64,000 nt of DNA from assembly GCA_963754445.1 (NCBI GenBank), contig CAVWFT010000002.1:868001-932000 (forward strand), read 5' to 3'. A program made the translations under genes and the position numbers. The DNA comes from Bog-473 sp963754445. Lineage in GTDB: Bacteria; Actinomycetota; Acidimicrobiia; Acidimicrobiales; RAAP-2. Shown here in pieces: positions 17,614 through 26,836 of the stretch; the first letter of the stretch is position 1, and the number at the start of each line of letters is the position of its first letter. The notes below the pieces were generated by a model. The model searched no databases. It worked only from the letters and a program-made list of their open reading frames with translations, and was not told the origin of the DNA.

Positions 17614-17982
17614 GTGACGACAGTCTCCACGTCCGTCAACATCGGGAAGAAGCCGGCACCGGTGTCCCTCAGTGACGACGCCGCGGCCAAGGTGGCCGTC
17701 CTACTGGCCGAGGAGACCGGCGGGGACGAGCTGGCCCTTCGGGTGGCCGTCAAGCCAGGAGGTTGCTCGGGCTACAGCTACGAGATGTTCTTCGACTCCG
17801 AGATCATGGCGGACGACGTCGTGCGCGAGTTCGGAGCGGTCAAGGTGGTCGTCGACTCGGCCAGCGCCGAGCTGCTCACCGGTTCGACCCTCGACTACAG
17901 CGATGGCCTCCAGGGCGCCGGGTTCCACATCACGAACCCCAACGCCACCCGTACCTGCGGCTGCGGCTCCTCCTTCAGCTGA
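17614..17982 (+). CDS. A-type Fe-S cluster assembly protein (HesB/IscA/ErpA family)
   Basis: This is a 122-aa protein with the three conserved cysteines of A-type carriers: one in KPGGCSGYSY and two in the C-terminal TCGCGSSF. Between them lies the conserved GSTLDYSDGLQGAGFHITNPNA-type region (near residues 91-112). Such proteins receive [2Fe-2S] or [4Fe-4S] clusters from the SUF/ISC scaffold and pass them to apoproteins. The ATG at 17614 follows GAGGAGG with ideal spacing. It is divergent from mrp and directly upstream of an Fe-S-containing hydroxylase-like gene, so Fe-S maturation is a plausible common theme. Confidence 0.94.
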   Translation: MTTVSTSVNIGKKPAPVSLSDDAAAKVAVLLAEETGGDELALRVAVKPGGCSGYSYEMFFDSEIMADDVVREFGAVKVVVDSASAELLTGSTLDYSDGLQGAGFHITNPNATRTCGCGSSFS

Positions 17983-18010
17983 GCCGGCGCCCGCCCGGGC
18001 CCCCCACACC

Positions 18011-19693
18011 CTGAGCGACACCCCTCCCGTCCCGCTGGTCGCGTTCGCCCTCAACGGGCGCGAGGTCGCCGTCGCGGACGGCGTCTCGCTCCTCGACGCG
18101 CTGCGTGAGGACCTCTCCTGCCGGTCGGTCAAGGACGGGTGTAGCCCACAGGGTCAGTGCGGGTGCTGCACCGTCCTGGTCGACGGGCTGCCCCGGGTGG
18201 CCTGCGTCACGGCGGTGCGCCGCGTGGCGGGGCGCCAGGTGACCACGGTCGAGGGGCTTTCCGAAGAACAGCGCGACCGCTGGAGCGGGGCGTTCGTCGC
18301 CACCGGAGCCAGTCAGTGTGGTTTCTGCACGCCGGGCATCGTCCTCCGCCTGGTCGCGCTCGAGCAGGCCAACGGAGCGCGTGCGGTCGATCGGCGTGAG
18401 GTCGAGGCCGCCCTGCGCGCCCACCTGTGCCGCTGCACCGGGTGGCAGTCGATCGTGGAGGCCGCAGCCCTCGCGGCCGGTCCGGCTCCGCCGCCGGACC
18501 CGTCAACGGACATCCCACGGGACCCCCTCCTCGCTTCCTGGCGGGCCCAGCTCGAGGGCCCGGCGTTCCAACACTCAGGTCCCGACGTGGTCCTCGGTGC
18601 CGGCGGTTTCGCAGACGACACCGCGCCGTCGGAGGCCGAGGTGCAGCTGGGCGCCGACGCGCCCCTGGCGAACGATTTCCGCTCGGCCCGACTCGGGACG
18701 GGGCGGGTGCAGGGGCGCAACAGCACCGTGGCCCTGACTCATCCGGTGGCGCCACCCGAAGGCGAGTGGATCCTCACGCTCCAGACGACGTGGGTGGAAC
18801 CGGCCTACGTCGAACCCGACGCCAGCTGGTGTCATCCCGGAGCGACCCCGGCCTCCCCCTTGGCCAACGGTGGCGCATTCGGAGGGAAGCGAGCCAGCCC
18901 GGTCCCGCGGCTGGCGAGCGCGCGCTGGCCGACGAACGCTCCCGCCCGACCCGTGTGTTGTGGCGCCGAGAGGACGTGGTGCGCCGCGGCCCGAAGCGGC
19001 CGCCCGTCGCCATCGCCCTGCGCCCGGACGGCACCGGGGTCGTCCGCCTCGCTTCGACGACCGGATCGGCTGACCTGGCCCCGGCCATCGCCGCCCTGGG
19101 GGCGCACTGTCCCGGCGTGGAGGTGGAAGTGGTCGACGTCGTCGGGCCGCCGGTGTCACCGGCGCTGCGCGGTGCCGGATGGGCCGAGACGCTGGCCGCG
19201 CTGCATGTCCTCCGGCGCGCCACCCATGGCCACGGGGTGTGGCCGGGCCGAGGTGGACCTGCCCGGCGCCGGCCGGGCCCAGGTCGGGGTAGCCCTCTCG
19301 GAGGAGCCGCGGGGCCGGGTCGACGTCGAGGTCTGGGCCGGTGACGCCCTCGACGCGGTGACCCTGCGCTCCTATGCACTGGGCGCCGTCCACCAGGCGC
19401 TCGGGCTCGTGTGGAGCGAGGGCATCGCCGTGGACGAGTCCGGGGTGCCGGTCGATCTCACCATCAGGTCCTTCGGGATCCTGGCGGCCAAGGACATGCC
19501 CGACGTGACGGTGACGGTGCACGAGCAGGACACCTGGCCGGTCAACGGTTCTGACGCCGTTTTCGTGGCCACGATCGCCGCGGCCTGGCAGGCCGAAGGG
19601 CTCAGCCCGCGCTGGCCGACCCGCCGGTCCGCGCTGCGCGCGCCGGCGCGCCACGTGCCAGCATCGAGCCGAGGAGAGGAGCAACAGACATGA
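18011..19693 (+). CDS. Fused [2Fe-2S] / molybdopterin-type hydroxylase-like protein (xanthine dehydrogenase family), frame broken twice
   Basis: This would be about 560 aa. Residues about 10-155 form a complete small subunit of the xanthine dehydrogenase/CO dehydrogenase type. A plant-type [2Fe-2S] motif (CSPQGQCGCC, then VAC) is followed by the second cluster motif (CGFCTPG, then HLCRCTGW). After a Pro-rich linker comes a domain resembling shortened molybdopterin-binding subunits (GAGGFADDTAP, NGGAFGGK, LTIRSFGILAAKDMPD), about half the usual 750 residues. A missing base near 18901-18910 shifts the frame, and a further change between 19200 and 19250 restores it. The NGSDAV segment near the end stands where GVGEP with the catalytic Glu is expected. 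No ATG/GTG start is obvious, and CTG at 18011 is a guess. It overlaps ridA by 4 bp. Confidence 0.7.
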   Translation: MSDTPPVPLVAFALNGREVAVADGVSLLDALREDLSCRSVKDGCSPQGQCGCCTVLVDGLPRVACVTAVRRVAGRQVTTVEGLSEEQRDRWSGAFVATGASQCGFCTPGIVLRLVALEQANGARAVDRREVEAALRAHLCRCTGWQSIVEAAALAAGPAPPPDPSTDIPRDPLLASWRAQLEGPAFQHSGPDVVLGAGGFADDTAPSEAEVQLGADAPLANDFRSARLGTGRVQGRNSTVALTHPVAPPEGEWILTLQTTWVEPAYVEPDASWCHPGATPASPLANGGAFGGKRASPVPRLASARWPTNAPARPVCCGAERTWCAAARSGRPSPSPCARTAPGSSASLRRPDRLTWPRPSPPWGRTVPAWRWKWSTSSGRRCHRRCAVPDGPRRWPRCMSSGAPPMATGCGRAEVDLPGAGRAQVGVALSEEPRGRVDVEVWAGDALDAVTLRSYALGAVHQALGLVWSEGIAVDESGVPVDLTIRSFGILAAKDMPDVTVTVHEQDTWPVNGSDAVFVATIAAAWQAEGLSPRWPTRRSALRAPARHVPASSRGEEQQT

Positions 19694-20058
19694 GTCCAGC
19701 CGTCGGTCCCTACGCACCCGTCCGTCGCGTCGGAGATTGGGTCGTCACGTCGGGCCAGATCGGTCTGGCTACCGGCGACTCGGGGCAGAGTGCCTTGGTC
19801 GATGGCGGGACGGTCGCCCAACTCCGTCAGTCGCTGGAGAACCTGACGGCGGTGCTGGCCAGCGAAGGGGCGAGCCTGGCCGACGTCGTCAAGACGACGC
19901 TCTTCCTGGTCGACATGAGCGAGTTCGCCGCGGTGAACGAGGTCTGGGTGGAGTACTTCGTCGAAGATCGCCCCACCCGCTCCGCCGTCGCAGTGACGGC
20001 CCTGCCGCTCGGGGCCAGGGCCGAGGTCGAAGCCTGGGCCTACGCGCCGGTGGTCTGA
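19690..20058 (+). CDS. ridA: RidA-family (YjgF/UK114) protein
   Basis: This is a 122-aa single-domain protein. Visible family features include VVTSGQIGL near the N-terminus, the central SLENLTAVLASEGASLADVV helix, TTLFLVDMSEFAAVNEV, and the C-terminal RSAVAVTALPLGARAEVEAWA. The Arg in RSAV is the residue that binds the carboxylate of imine/enamine substrates in active RidA proteins. Such enzymes hydrolyse reactive 2-aminoacrylate. The ATG at 19690 overlaps the stop of the hydroxylase-like gene and follows GAGGAG. Its 3' end overlaps the convergent regulator gene by 19 bp. Confidence 0.93.
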   Translation: MSPAVGPYAPVRRVGDWVVTSGQIGLATGDSGQSALVDGGTVAQLRQSLENLTAVLASEGASLADVVKTTLFLVDMSEFAAVNEVWVEYFVEDRPTRSAVAVTALPLGARAEVEAWAYAPVV

Positions 20059-20810
20059 GTCGACGGTGTGGCGGCAGCAGCCGCACCACCACCACCGGTG
20101 GATCCGTTGCGCTGGGCCACGTTGGGGTGCCACGCCACCTGGCCGAAGCGATAGCCGACGGAGCGCACGGTCTGGATCAGGTGCGCATGCTCCTCACCCA
20201 ACTTCGCCCGCAAGCGGCGGATGTGCACGTCGACCGTGCGGGCGCCGCCGTAGTACTCGTAGCCCCACACCCGGCTGAGGAGGGTCTCTCGGGTGAACAC
20301 CTTGGCCGGATGGCCGGCCAGGAAGCGCAGGAGCTCGTACTCCATGTAGGTCAGGTCGAGCACCCGACCCGACACGGCCGCCTGGTACGTCTCGAGGTTC
20401 AGCATCAGCGGCCCGTACTCGATGATGTCGGGTCGCATGCTCTGCCCGGTGCGCCAGAAGAGGTGCTGGAGGCGGGCCACGAGCTCCTCGGGGCGCGCAG
20501 GCAGGACGCAGAAGTCGTCGTAGAGGTCGTCGCGCAGCAAGAGCTCGCCCACCTGCTCCGTGCCGATGCAGAGCAGGAGCGGCGTCATCGGGACCTCGCG
20601 CATGCGCAGGTGCCGACAGAACGCGACGGCCGGAGTCATGTCAGCGCCGGCCACCACCAGCGCACCCGAGAAACCTTCGGTGCGTCCGTCGGGCCCGGGT
20701 GGTGCGACCTCGTCCGGACTGCTCACCCCGTGATGGCCGAGCCCCGCGTTCTGCAGGGCCAGCGTCACCTCCGCCGGGAGGTCAGTCGGGTAGCAGAGCA
20801 GGGGATCCAT
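20040..20810 (-). CDS. GlnR-like OmpR-family regulator without the receiver phospho-acceptor Asp
   Basis: This is a 256-aa protein. Residues about 1-120 form a receiver-like domain in which the usual LLDL phospho-acceptor position reads VVAGAD, so the Asp is displaced or absent, as in atypical orphan regulators. Residues about 130-225 form an OmpR/PhoB winged helix (LDLTYMEYELLRFLAGHPAKV, SRVWGYEYYGGARTVDVHIRRLRAKLG, VRSVGYRFG). A low-complexity Gly/Ala/Thr tail follows. Its position 6 bp downstream of glnA on the same strand, together with the atypical receiver, fits a GlnR-type nitrogen regulator, which acts without a kinase in actinobacteria. Target sites were not identified. Confidence 0.85.
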   Translation of the reverse strand: MDPLLCYPTDLPAEVTLALQNAGLGHHGVSSPDEVAPPGPDGRTEGFSGALVVAGADMTPAVAFCRHLRMREVPMTPLLLCIGTEQVGELLLRDDLYDDFCVLPARPEELVARLQHLFWRTGQSMRPDIIEYGPLMLNLETYQAAVSGRVLDLTYMEYELLRFLAGHPAKVFTRETLLSRVWGYEYYGGARTVDVHIRRLRAKLGEEHAHLIQTVRSVGYRFGQVAWHPNVAQRNGSTGGGGAAAAATPSTQTTGA

Positions 20811-20816
20811 GGAGAC

Positions 20817-22151
20817 TCAGAGGAGAGGCAGGTAGCGGTCGAGCTCGAACTGGGTCACCTCGGACTGATAGGCGTTCCATTCCTCGCGCTTGTTGCGGAT
20901 GAACCATTCGAAGACGTGATCGCCGAGCGTTTCGGCCAGCAGCTCGGAACCCTCCATCTCGTTCACGGCGTCGTGCAGGCTCGAGGGCAGCGAGGCGATC
21001 CCTTTCTTTGCCAGCTCCCGGTCCGTGAGCGAAAAGAGGTTCGCATCCGCCTCGGGCGGCAAGGGATAGTCCTCGGTCAGCCCGCGCAGTCCGGCGGCCA
21101 AGATCACGGCGAAGGCCAGGTAGGGATTGCAGGCGCTGTCCGGGGCCCGGTACTCGAGTCGGGTCGACTCGTTCTTGCCCATCTTGACGACGGGCACCCG
21201 GACCAGGGCCGAGCGGTTGTTGCGAGCCCAGCTCACGTGCACCGGGGCCTCGTAGCCGCCGATGAGACGCTTGTAGGAGTTGACCCACTGGTTCGTGACG
21301 GCCGTGATCTCACGGGCGTGGTGCAAGAGGCCGGCGATGAAGCGCTGCGCCACGTTGGAGAGCCCGTAGGGGTCGTGCTCGTCGACGAAGGCGTTGCGCT
21401 CGCCCTCCCACAGCGAGATGTGGGTGTGCATGCCCGAGCCTTGGACGCCGGACATGGGCTTGGGCATGAAGGAGGCGAAGACCCCTTCTTGGCGCGCCAT
21501 CTCCTTGATGACCATGCGCGTCGTCATCACGGTGTCGGCCATGGTGAGGGCGTCGGTGTAACGCAGGTCGATCTCGTGCTGGCTGCGGGCGTCCTCGTGC
21601 TGGGTGTGCTCGACGGGGATGCCCATCTCCTCGAGGACCAGCACCGAACGGCGCCGGAGGTCGCTGGTGAGGTCGGCCACGGTCAGGTCGAAGTACGACC
21701 CCGAGTCGAGGATGATCGGCCCGCGTTCGGGGTCGGCGTCGGCGAAGTAGAAGAACTCGACCTCGGGCGAGGCGAAGAAGGTGTAGCCGGCGTCATGGGC
21801 CCGGTCCAGGGTCCGGCGGAGGGCGTGGCGCGGGTCCCCGTCGAACGGCGTGCCGTCGAGGTTGGCGATGTCGCAGAACACCCGAGCCACCTGGGCGTCG
21901 TCGTGATGCCAGGGCAGGAGCTGGAAGGTCTCGAGATCGGGCCGGGCCAGGACGTCGGCCTCCTGCACACGGCTGAAGCCGTCGATGGCCGATCCGTCGA
22001 ACGTCATCCCCTCGTCGAGGGCGTTCTCCAACTCGGCCGAGGTGATGTTGAACCCCTTCGGCGTTCCGAGCACGTCGGTGAACCACAGCTGGACGAAGCG
22101 GATCCCCCGCTCCTCCACGGTCCGAAGCACGTAGTCCCGCTGGCTTTGCAC
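20817..22151 (-). CDS. glnA: Type I glutamine synthetase
   Basis: This is a 444-aa enzyme forming glutamine from glutamate, ammonia and ATP. The GTG at 22151 starts VQSQRDYVLR, directly before the conserved FVQLWFTDVLGTPKG. The beta-grasp domain contains MTFDGSAIDGF. The catalytic domain shows the metal-ligand region SPEVEFFYF and the substrate-binding GSGMHTHISLW and NSYKRLIGGYEAPVHVSWA. The length and the absence of a recognisable adenylylation-loop tyrosine suggest the GSI-alpha-like class, which is not adenylylated. The GlnR-like gene follows after 6 bp and may be co-transcribed. Confidence 0.95.
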   Translation of the reverse strand: MQSQRDYVLRTVEERGIRFVQLWFTDVLGTPKGFNITSAELENALDEGMTFDGSAIDGFSRVQEADVLARPDLETFQLLPWHHDDAQVARVFCDIANLDGTPFDGDPRHALRRTLDRAHDAGYTFFASPEVEFFYFADADPERGPIILDSGSYFDLTVADLTSDLRRRSVLVLEEMGIPVEHTQHEDARSQHEIDLRYTDALTMADTVMTTRMVIKEMARQEGVFASFMPKPMSGVQGSGMHTHISLWEGERNAFVDEHDPYGLSNVAQRFIAGLLHHAREITAVTNQWVNSYKRLIGGYEAPVHVSWARNNRSALVRVPVVKMGKNESTRLEYRAPDSACNPYLAFAVILAAGLRGLTEDYPLPPEADANLFSLTDRELAKKGIASLPSSLHDAVNEMEGSELLAETLGDHVFEWFIRNKREEWNAYQSEVTQFELDRYLPLL

Positions 22152-22256
22152 CGCACAAGCTTCGCATGTCCGCGAACCCCCCTTTCCCAGCCGGCCGAGA
22201 CGACGCTGCGGCGGGCGTCCCATCGGAGGACGGGAGGGCGCCGGTAATCTGGAACG

Positions 22257-24020
22257 ATGCCGTCCCTGCGCCTGGCCGCCGCGCAGCTCAACACCGTCGT
22301 GGGCGACCTGGCCGGCAATGTCGAACGGGTGCTCGGCGCGCTGAACGCCGCCGAGGTCGCCGGGGCTGACGTCTGTGTCATGCCCGAGCTGGCCATCCCC
22401 GGGTACCCGCCCGAGGACCTGCTCCTCAAGCCGGGTTTCGTCGCCGACAACGTGGCCGCGCTCGAGAAGGTGGCGGCGGCCACCCGCGAGTGTGCCGTCG
22501 TCGTCGGATTCGTCGCCGCCGCCCCCGGCGGTCGTGGACTGGCCAACGCAGCCGCCGTGTGCGCACGGGGCCACGTCGCCGGCGTCTATCGCAAGCAGTG
22601 CCTCCCCAACTACGGCGTCTTCGACGAGCAGCGCTACTTCGTGGCCGGCACCGAACCGCCGACGCTCTTCGACATCGCGGGCGCCTGGGTGGGGGTCACC
22701 ATCTGCGAGGACGTGTGGTTCGACGACGGCCCCGTGGCCCAGGCCGGCCGGGCCGGTGCCGACGTCGTGGTGAACCTCAACGCATCGCCCTACAACCGGG
22801 GCCGACGTTCCGAGCGCCTCGCCATGTTGCGCGGCCGGGTGGCCGAGGCGGGCTGCGCCATCGCCTACGTCAACCAGGTCGGGGGTCAGGACGAGCTCGT
22901 CTTCGACGGTGACTCGCTCGTCGTGGGCGCCGACGGCACCCTGCTCGCCTCCGGCGCCCAGTTCGCCACCGATCTCGTCGTCGTCGACATCGCGCTCGAC
23001 GCCCGGCGGCCGAACGAGCCCGAGAGCGAACCCGAGCGCCTGGCGGAGCCCCACCGGTCGCGTCTCGCCGTGACCGAGCCCCGTAACACGAGCCGCCCCG
23101 CCCTCGAGCCGCCGACGGTGCGCCCGGCCTTGAGCGATCATGCCGAGGTCTACGCCGCGCTGGTGCTCGGAACGCACGACTATCTGGCCAAGAACGGCTT
23201 CAGCGAAGCGGTGATCGGTCTGTCGGGTGGCATCGACTCCTCGCTGGTGGCCGCCATCGCCGTGGATGCCCTGGGCCCGAGCCGGGTGCACGGGATCTCG
23301 ATGCCCTCGCGCTATTCGAGCGAAGGCTCGCGCAGCGATGCCGAGGCCCTGGCCGAGCGTCTCGGCATCGATCTCAAGAACGTCCCCATCGAGGAGGCCC
23401 ACGTCGCCTTCTCCTCGATGCTGGCCCCCGTGCTCGGCCGCGAGCCGTTCGGGTTGACCGACGAGAACCTGCAGTCGCGCCTGCGCGGCGTGCTCCTGAT
23501 GGCGGTCTCCAACGCCAAGGGGTGGATCGTGCTGACCACGGGCAACAAGAGCGAGATGGCGACCGGCTACTCGACGCTCTACGGCGACTCGGCCGGCGGG
23601 TTCGCCGTGATCAAGGACGTGCCCAAGACGTTGGTCTACGAGCTGTGCCGGTACCGCAACACCGAGGCGGTGCTCGAAGGGCTGCCCGGTCCGATCCCCG
23701 ACGCCGTGCTCGACAAGCCGCCCTCGGCCGAGTTGCGCCCCGATCAGCGCGACGACCAGTCGCTGCCGCCCTACGAAGAGCTCGACCCGGTCCTGGCCGG
23801 CTACGTGGAGCGGGACCGCACGGCGGCCGAGTTGGTGGCCGAGGGGTTCGACCCCGCTGTCGTGGACCAGGTCGTCCGGCTGGTCGACGGGGCGGAGTAC
23901 AAGCGGCGACAGAATCCGCCGGGCGTGCGGATCACGACCAAGGCCTTCGGCAAGGACCGGCGGATGCCGATCACGAACCGCTACCGGTCCTCGGCCCTCG
24001 AGGAGTCAGGTGGCGGCTGA
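22257..24020 (+). CDS. nadE: Glutamine-dependent NAD+ synthetase
   Basis: This is a 587-aa two-domain enzyme making NAD+ from deamido-NAD+. The N-terminal nitrilase-type amidase domain (about 1-260) has the Glu in VMPELAIPGY, the Lys in VYRKQCLPNYGVF, and the Cys in VGVTICEDVWF, giving the full Glu-Lys-Cys triad. The C-terminal synthetase domain has the PP-loop SGGIDSS near residue 322, TTGNKSEMATGYSTLYGD, and a C-terminal GVRITTKAFGKDRRMP. It is divergent from glnA, which would supply glutamine. The next gene overlaps its 3' end by 11 bp. Confidence 0.96.
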   Translation: MPSLRLAAAQLNTVVGDLAGNVERVLGALNAAEVAGADVCVMPELAIPGYPPEDLLLKPGFVADNVAALEKVAAATRECAVVVGFVAAAPGGRGLANAAAVCARGHVAGVYRKQCLPNYGVFDEQRYFVAGTEPPTLFDIAGAWVGVTICEDVWFDDGPVAQAGRAGADVVVNLNASPYNRGRRSERLAMLRGRVAEAGCAIAYVNQVGGQDELVFDGDSLVVGADGTLLASGAQFATDLVVVDIALDARRPNEPESEPERLAEPHRSRLAVTEPRNTSRPALEPPTVRPALSDHAEVYAALVLGTHDYLAKNGFSEAVIGLSGGIDSSLVAAIAVDALGPSRVHGISMPSRYSSEGSRSDAEALAERLGIDLKNVPIEEAHVAFSSMLAPVLGREPFGLTDENLQSRLRGVLLMAVSNAKGWIVLTTGNKSEMATGYSTLYGDSAGGFAVIKDVPKTLVYELCRYRNTEAVLEGLPGPIPDAVLDKPPSAELRPDQRDDQSLPPYEELDPVLAGYVERDRTAAELVAEGFDPAVVDQVVRLVDGAEYKRRQNPPGVRITTKAFGKDRRMPITNRYRSSALEESGGG

Positions 24021-24636
24021 GGCCGGGCCACACGGAGACGAGGCTGGGTGGCGGGGCATCGATGCCCTGGCCGCGCTCGTCGGTTCCCATGCCTGGCTCG
24101 AAGGCGCACTCTTCGAGCTGACCGGGAACTGGGCCACCCGGACCCGTACCGCCCCGGACGCGAGCGACGGGTCGCGGGCCGAGGAAGACGAGCTGGCCGT
24201 GTGGTGCGCCGCCGTGGCGCGTCGGCACGGGGAGCTGGCCGGCCGCTTCGCGGAGCGGTTGCCCCTGCGGGCCGGGGTCGACGCGCCGGCGCTGGTCCGG
24301 GTCCCGGGCGACGGGCTGGCGGAGGCGCTGGAGCGGATCGCCGCGCTCGACGAGCTGGCGGTCGGTGTCGGGGTCCTAGTCGCGGGGGTGCTCCCCTGGG
24401 TCGATCGCCGCTACCGGGCCCATCTCGCCACGGCGTCTGCCGTCAACGAGGCCTCGGTGGCGGAGGTCCTGGTGGAGGCACGCCGGACGGTGCTCGGGGA
24501 GATCCGGGGCGGCCGATCCGTTGGGCAAACGTTGCGTGACGACCGGGAACGTGCGTTGCGCGTCGGTTCCGAGGTGACGCTTTTCGACCAGATGACGGCG
24601 AACGCGCGCGTTTTCCCTGCTGTACGCCCATCTTGA
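24010..24636 (+). CDS. Hypothetical helical protein coupled to nadE
   Basis: This 208-aa protein starts with GTG at 24010, inside the end of nadE. I do not recognise a family with certainty. It is strongly helical and Ala/Glu/Arg-rich, without a signal peptide or membrane segments. Several long amphipathic helices (for example ELAVWCAAVARRHGELAGRFAERL and a Tyr/His/Glu-containing helix at about 135-165) give it the look of a four-helix, ferritin-like fold. The regular ExxH metal-ligand pattern is not complete, so metal binding is not claimed. Overlap with nadE suggests translational coupling. Confidence 0.7.
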   Translation: MAAEAGPHGDEAGWRGIDALAALVGSHAWLEGALFELTGNWATRTRTAPDASDGSRAEEDELAVWCAAVARRHGELAGRFAERLPLRAGVDAPALVRVPGDGLAEALERIAALDELAVGVGVLVAGVLPWVDRRYRAHLATASAVNEASVAEVLVEARRTVLGEIRGGRSVGQTLRDDRERALRVGSEVTLFDQMTANARVFPAVRPS

Positions 24637-24759
24637 CAGCCCCATTACACTGAGTGAGCAGCCGGGAAGCGCCAGGAACGGGCGTCTGCTGCGTTAAACG
24701 AGCGCGAACACGGCCGGCGAATTCCCCCGCCTTGGCCATGGAAGGAACGGGCATCCATC

Positions 24760-25699
<940 letters not shown>

Positions 25700-25769
25700 T
25701 CCCGCTCCGGGGGGTTGACGCCCCCGGTCGTGATCGAACGCCTCGCGCCACCGGCCTAGGATCGAGGCC

Positions 25770-25844
25770 ATGAAGAAGCTCGTGATCCTCGCACTGCTGG
25801 TTGCCATCGGCGTTCTCGCCGCCAAGCGCCTGCGCACGGCCTAG
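25770..25844 (+). CDS. Small membrane peptide (24 aa)
   Basis: A 24-codon frame begins MKKLVILALLVAIGV and ends with the basic AAKRLRTA. It has one hydrophobic segment between positively charged ends. GGATCGAGG lies 4-5 bases upstream of the ATG. The N-terminal pattern resembles tiny actinobacterial DLW-39-like peptides, but the DLW tail is absent. It could also be chance in GC-rich DNA; the good ribosome site and the lysine-led hydrophobic design favour a real gene. Confidence 0.5.
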   Translation: MKKLVILALLVAIGVLAAKRLRTA

Positions 25845-25914
25845 GCCGCTCGCCTCGCCCGGCCCGCCCGGGTCGTATCCCCGGGGCGGAGGTGCTGGGT
25901 CGGTTGGACGCCCC

Positions 25915-26757
25915 TTACGCGGCGCGGACGCCCGCGCCCGCGGTGTGCCGACCCTTGGCACCGCGGCGCCACAGGATCAGTGCGGCTCCCGCCACGGCCA
26001 GGCTGGTCGTGACGACCGGCGTAGTGCGCCCGACGCGATCACGCAGGCGGATCGGCTTGGTGAAGTTGCGCATCTCCCAGCCGCGCTCGCGCGCCACCTT
26101 GGCCAGGGCACGGTCGGGATTGACCGCCACGGGACGACCGACCGCCTCGAGCATCGGGAGATCGGTGGCGGAGTCCGAGTAGGCACTGGAGGCGCCGAGA
26201 TCGATCCCGGTGCGCTCGGCCAGCTCGTGCATGGCCTCCGCCTTCGCCTCGCCGTAGGCGTAGAAGGCCATGGCGCCGGTGTAGCGACCCTGCTCGTCCA
26301 CCTCGCCCCGTGAGCAGATGGCGCCGTCGACGCCGAGCAGGTCGGCCAGCGGGAGGACGATCTCCTCGGGCGAAGCCGACACGAGGTAGACGCGGTGCCC
26401 GGCGGCCCGGTGGAGCTCCATCAGCTCGAGCGCTTCGGCGTACATGATCGGCTCGATGGTCTGGAGCATCGTCTCGCGCACGATCTGGCGCACCTGCGCC
26501 CGGTCCCATCCCTTGGTGATGGCGAGCATCGACTCACGGACCCGCACCAGGCGCTCCTCGTCGGCTCCGAAGTAGAGGTAGATCAGCTGCGAGACGGCGG
26601 CCCGGGCCACGAGGCGCCGGTTGATGAGGCCGCCTTTCATGAAGGGCCGGCCGAAGGCAGCGATGGAGGCCCGGTCGATGACCGTCTTGTCCAAGTCGAA
26701 AAACGCGGCCTCCATACCTCTAATGGTACGGGTGACAGGGACCTCGGCTTTAGCCAC
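25915..26757 (-). CDS. HAD-IB family phosphatase with C-terminal membrane anchor
   Basis: This protein is up to 280 aa (GTG at 26757), or 266 aa if the ATG at 26715 is used. HAD motif I is AFFDLDKTV, motif II is VYLVSASPEE, and motif III/IV is SAYSDSATDLPMLEAVG. These place it in the SerB-like HAD-IB group acting on small phosphate esters, possibly phosphoserine or phospholipid headgroups. The last 35 residues contain a hydrophobic stretch (VVTTSLAVAGAALILW) flanked by RRGAKGR, which looks like a tail anchor. The substrate is unknown. The next gene on the same strand upstream is beyond an 80-bp gap. Confidence 0.88.
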   Translation of the reverse strand: MAKAEVPVTRTIRGMEAAFFDLDKTVIDRASIAAFGRPFMKGGLINRRLVARAAVSQLIYLYFGADEERLVRVRESMLAITKGWDRAQVRQIVRETMLQTIEPIMYAEALELMELHRAAGHRVYLVSASPEEIVLPLADLLGVDGAICSRGEVDEQGRYTGAMAFYAYGEAKAEAMHELAERTGIDLGASSAYSDSATDLPMLEAVGRPVAVNPDRALAKVARERGWEMRNFTKPIRLRDRVGRTTPVVTTSLAVAGAALILWRRGAKGRHTAGAGVRAA

Positions 26758-26836
26758 CGTGACGGTTCACCCTCCGCAGCGCGAACAAACGGTGCCCGTG
26801 AACAGGGGTGTTCCGGGGGTTGCGAGCCGGTTGCCC

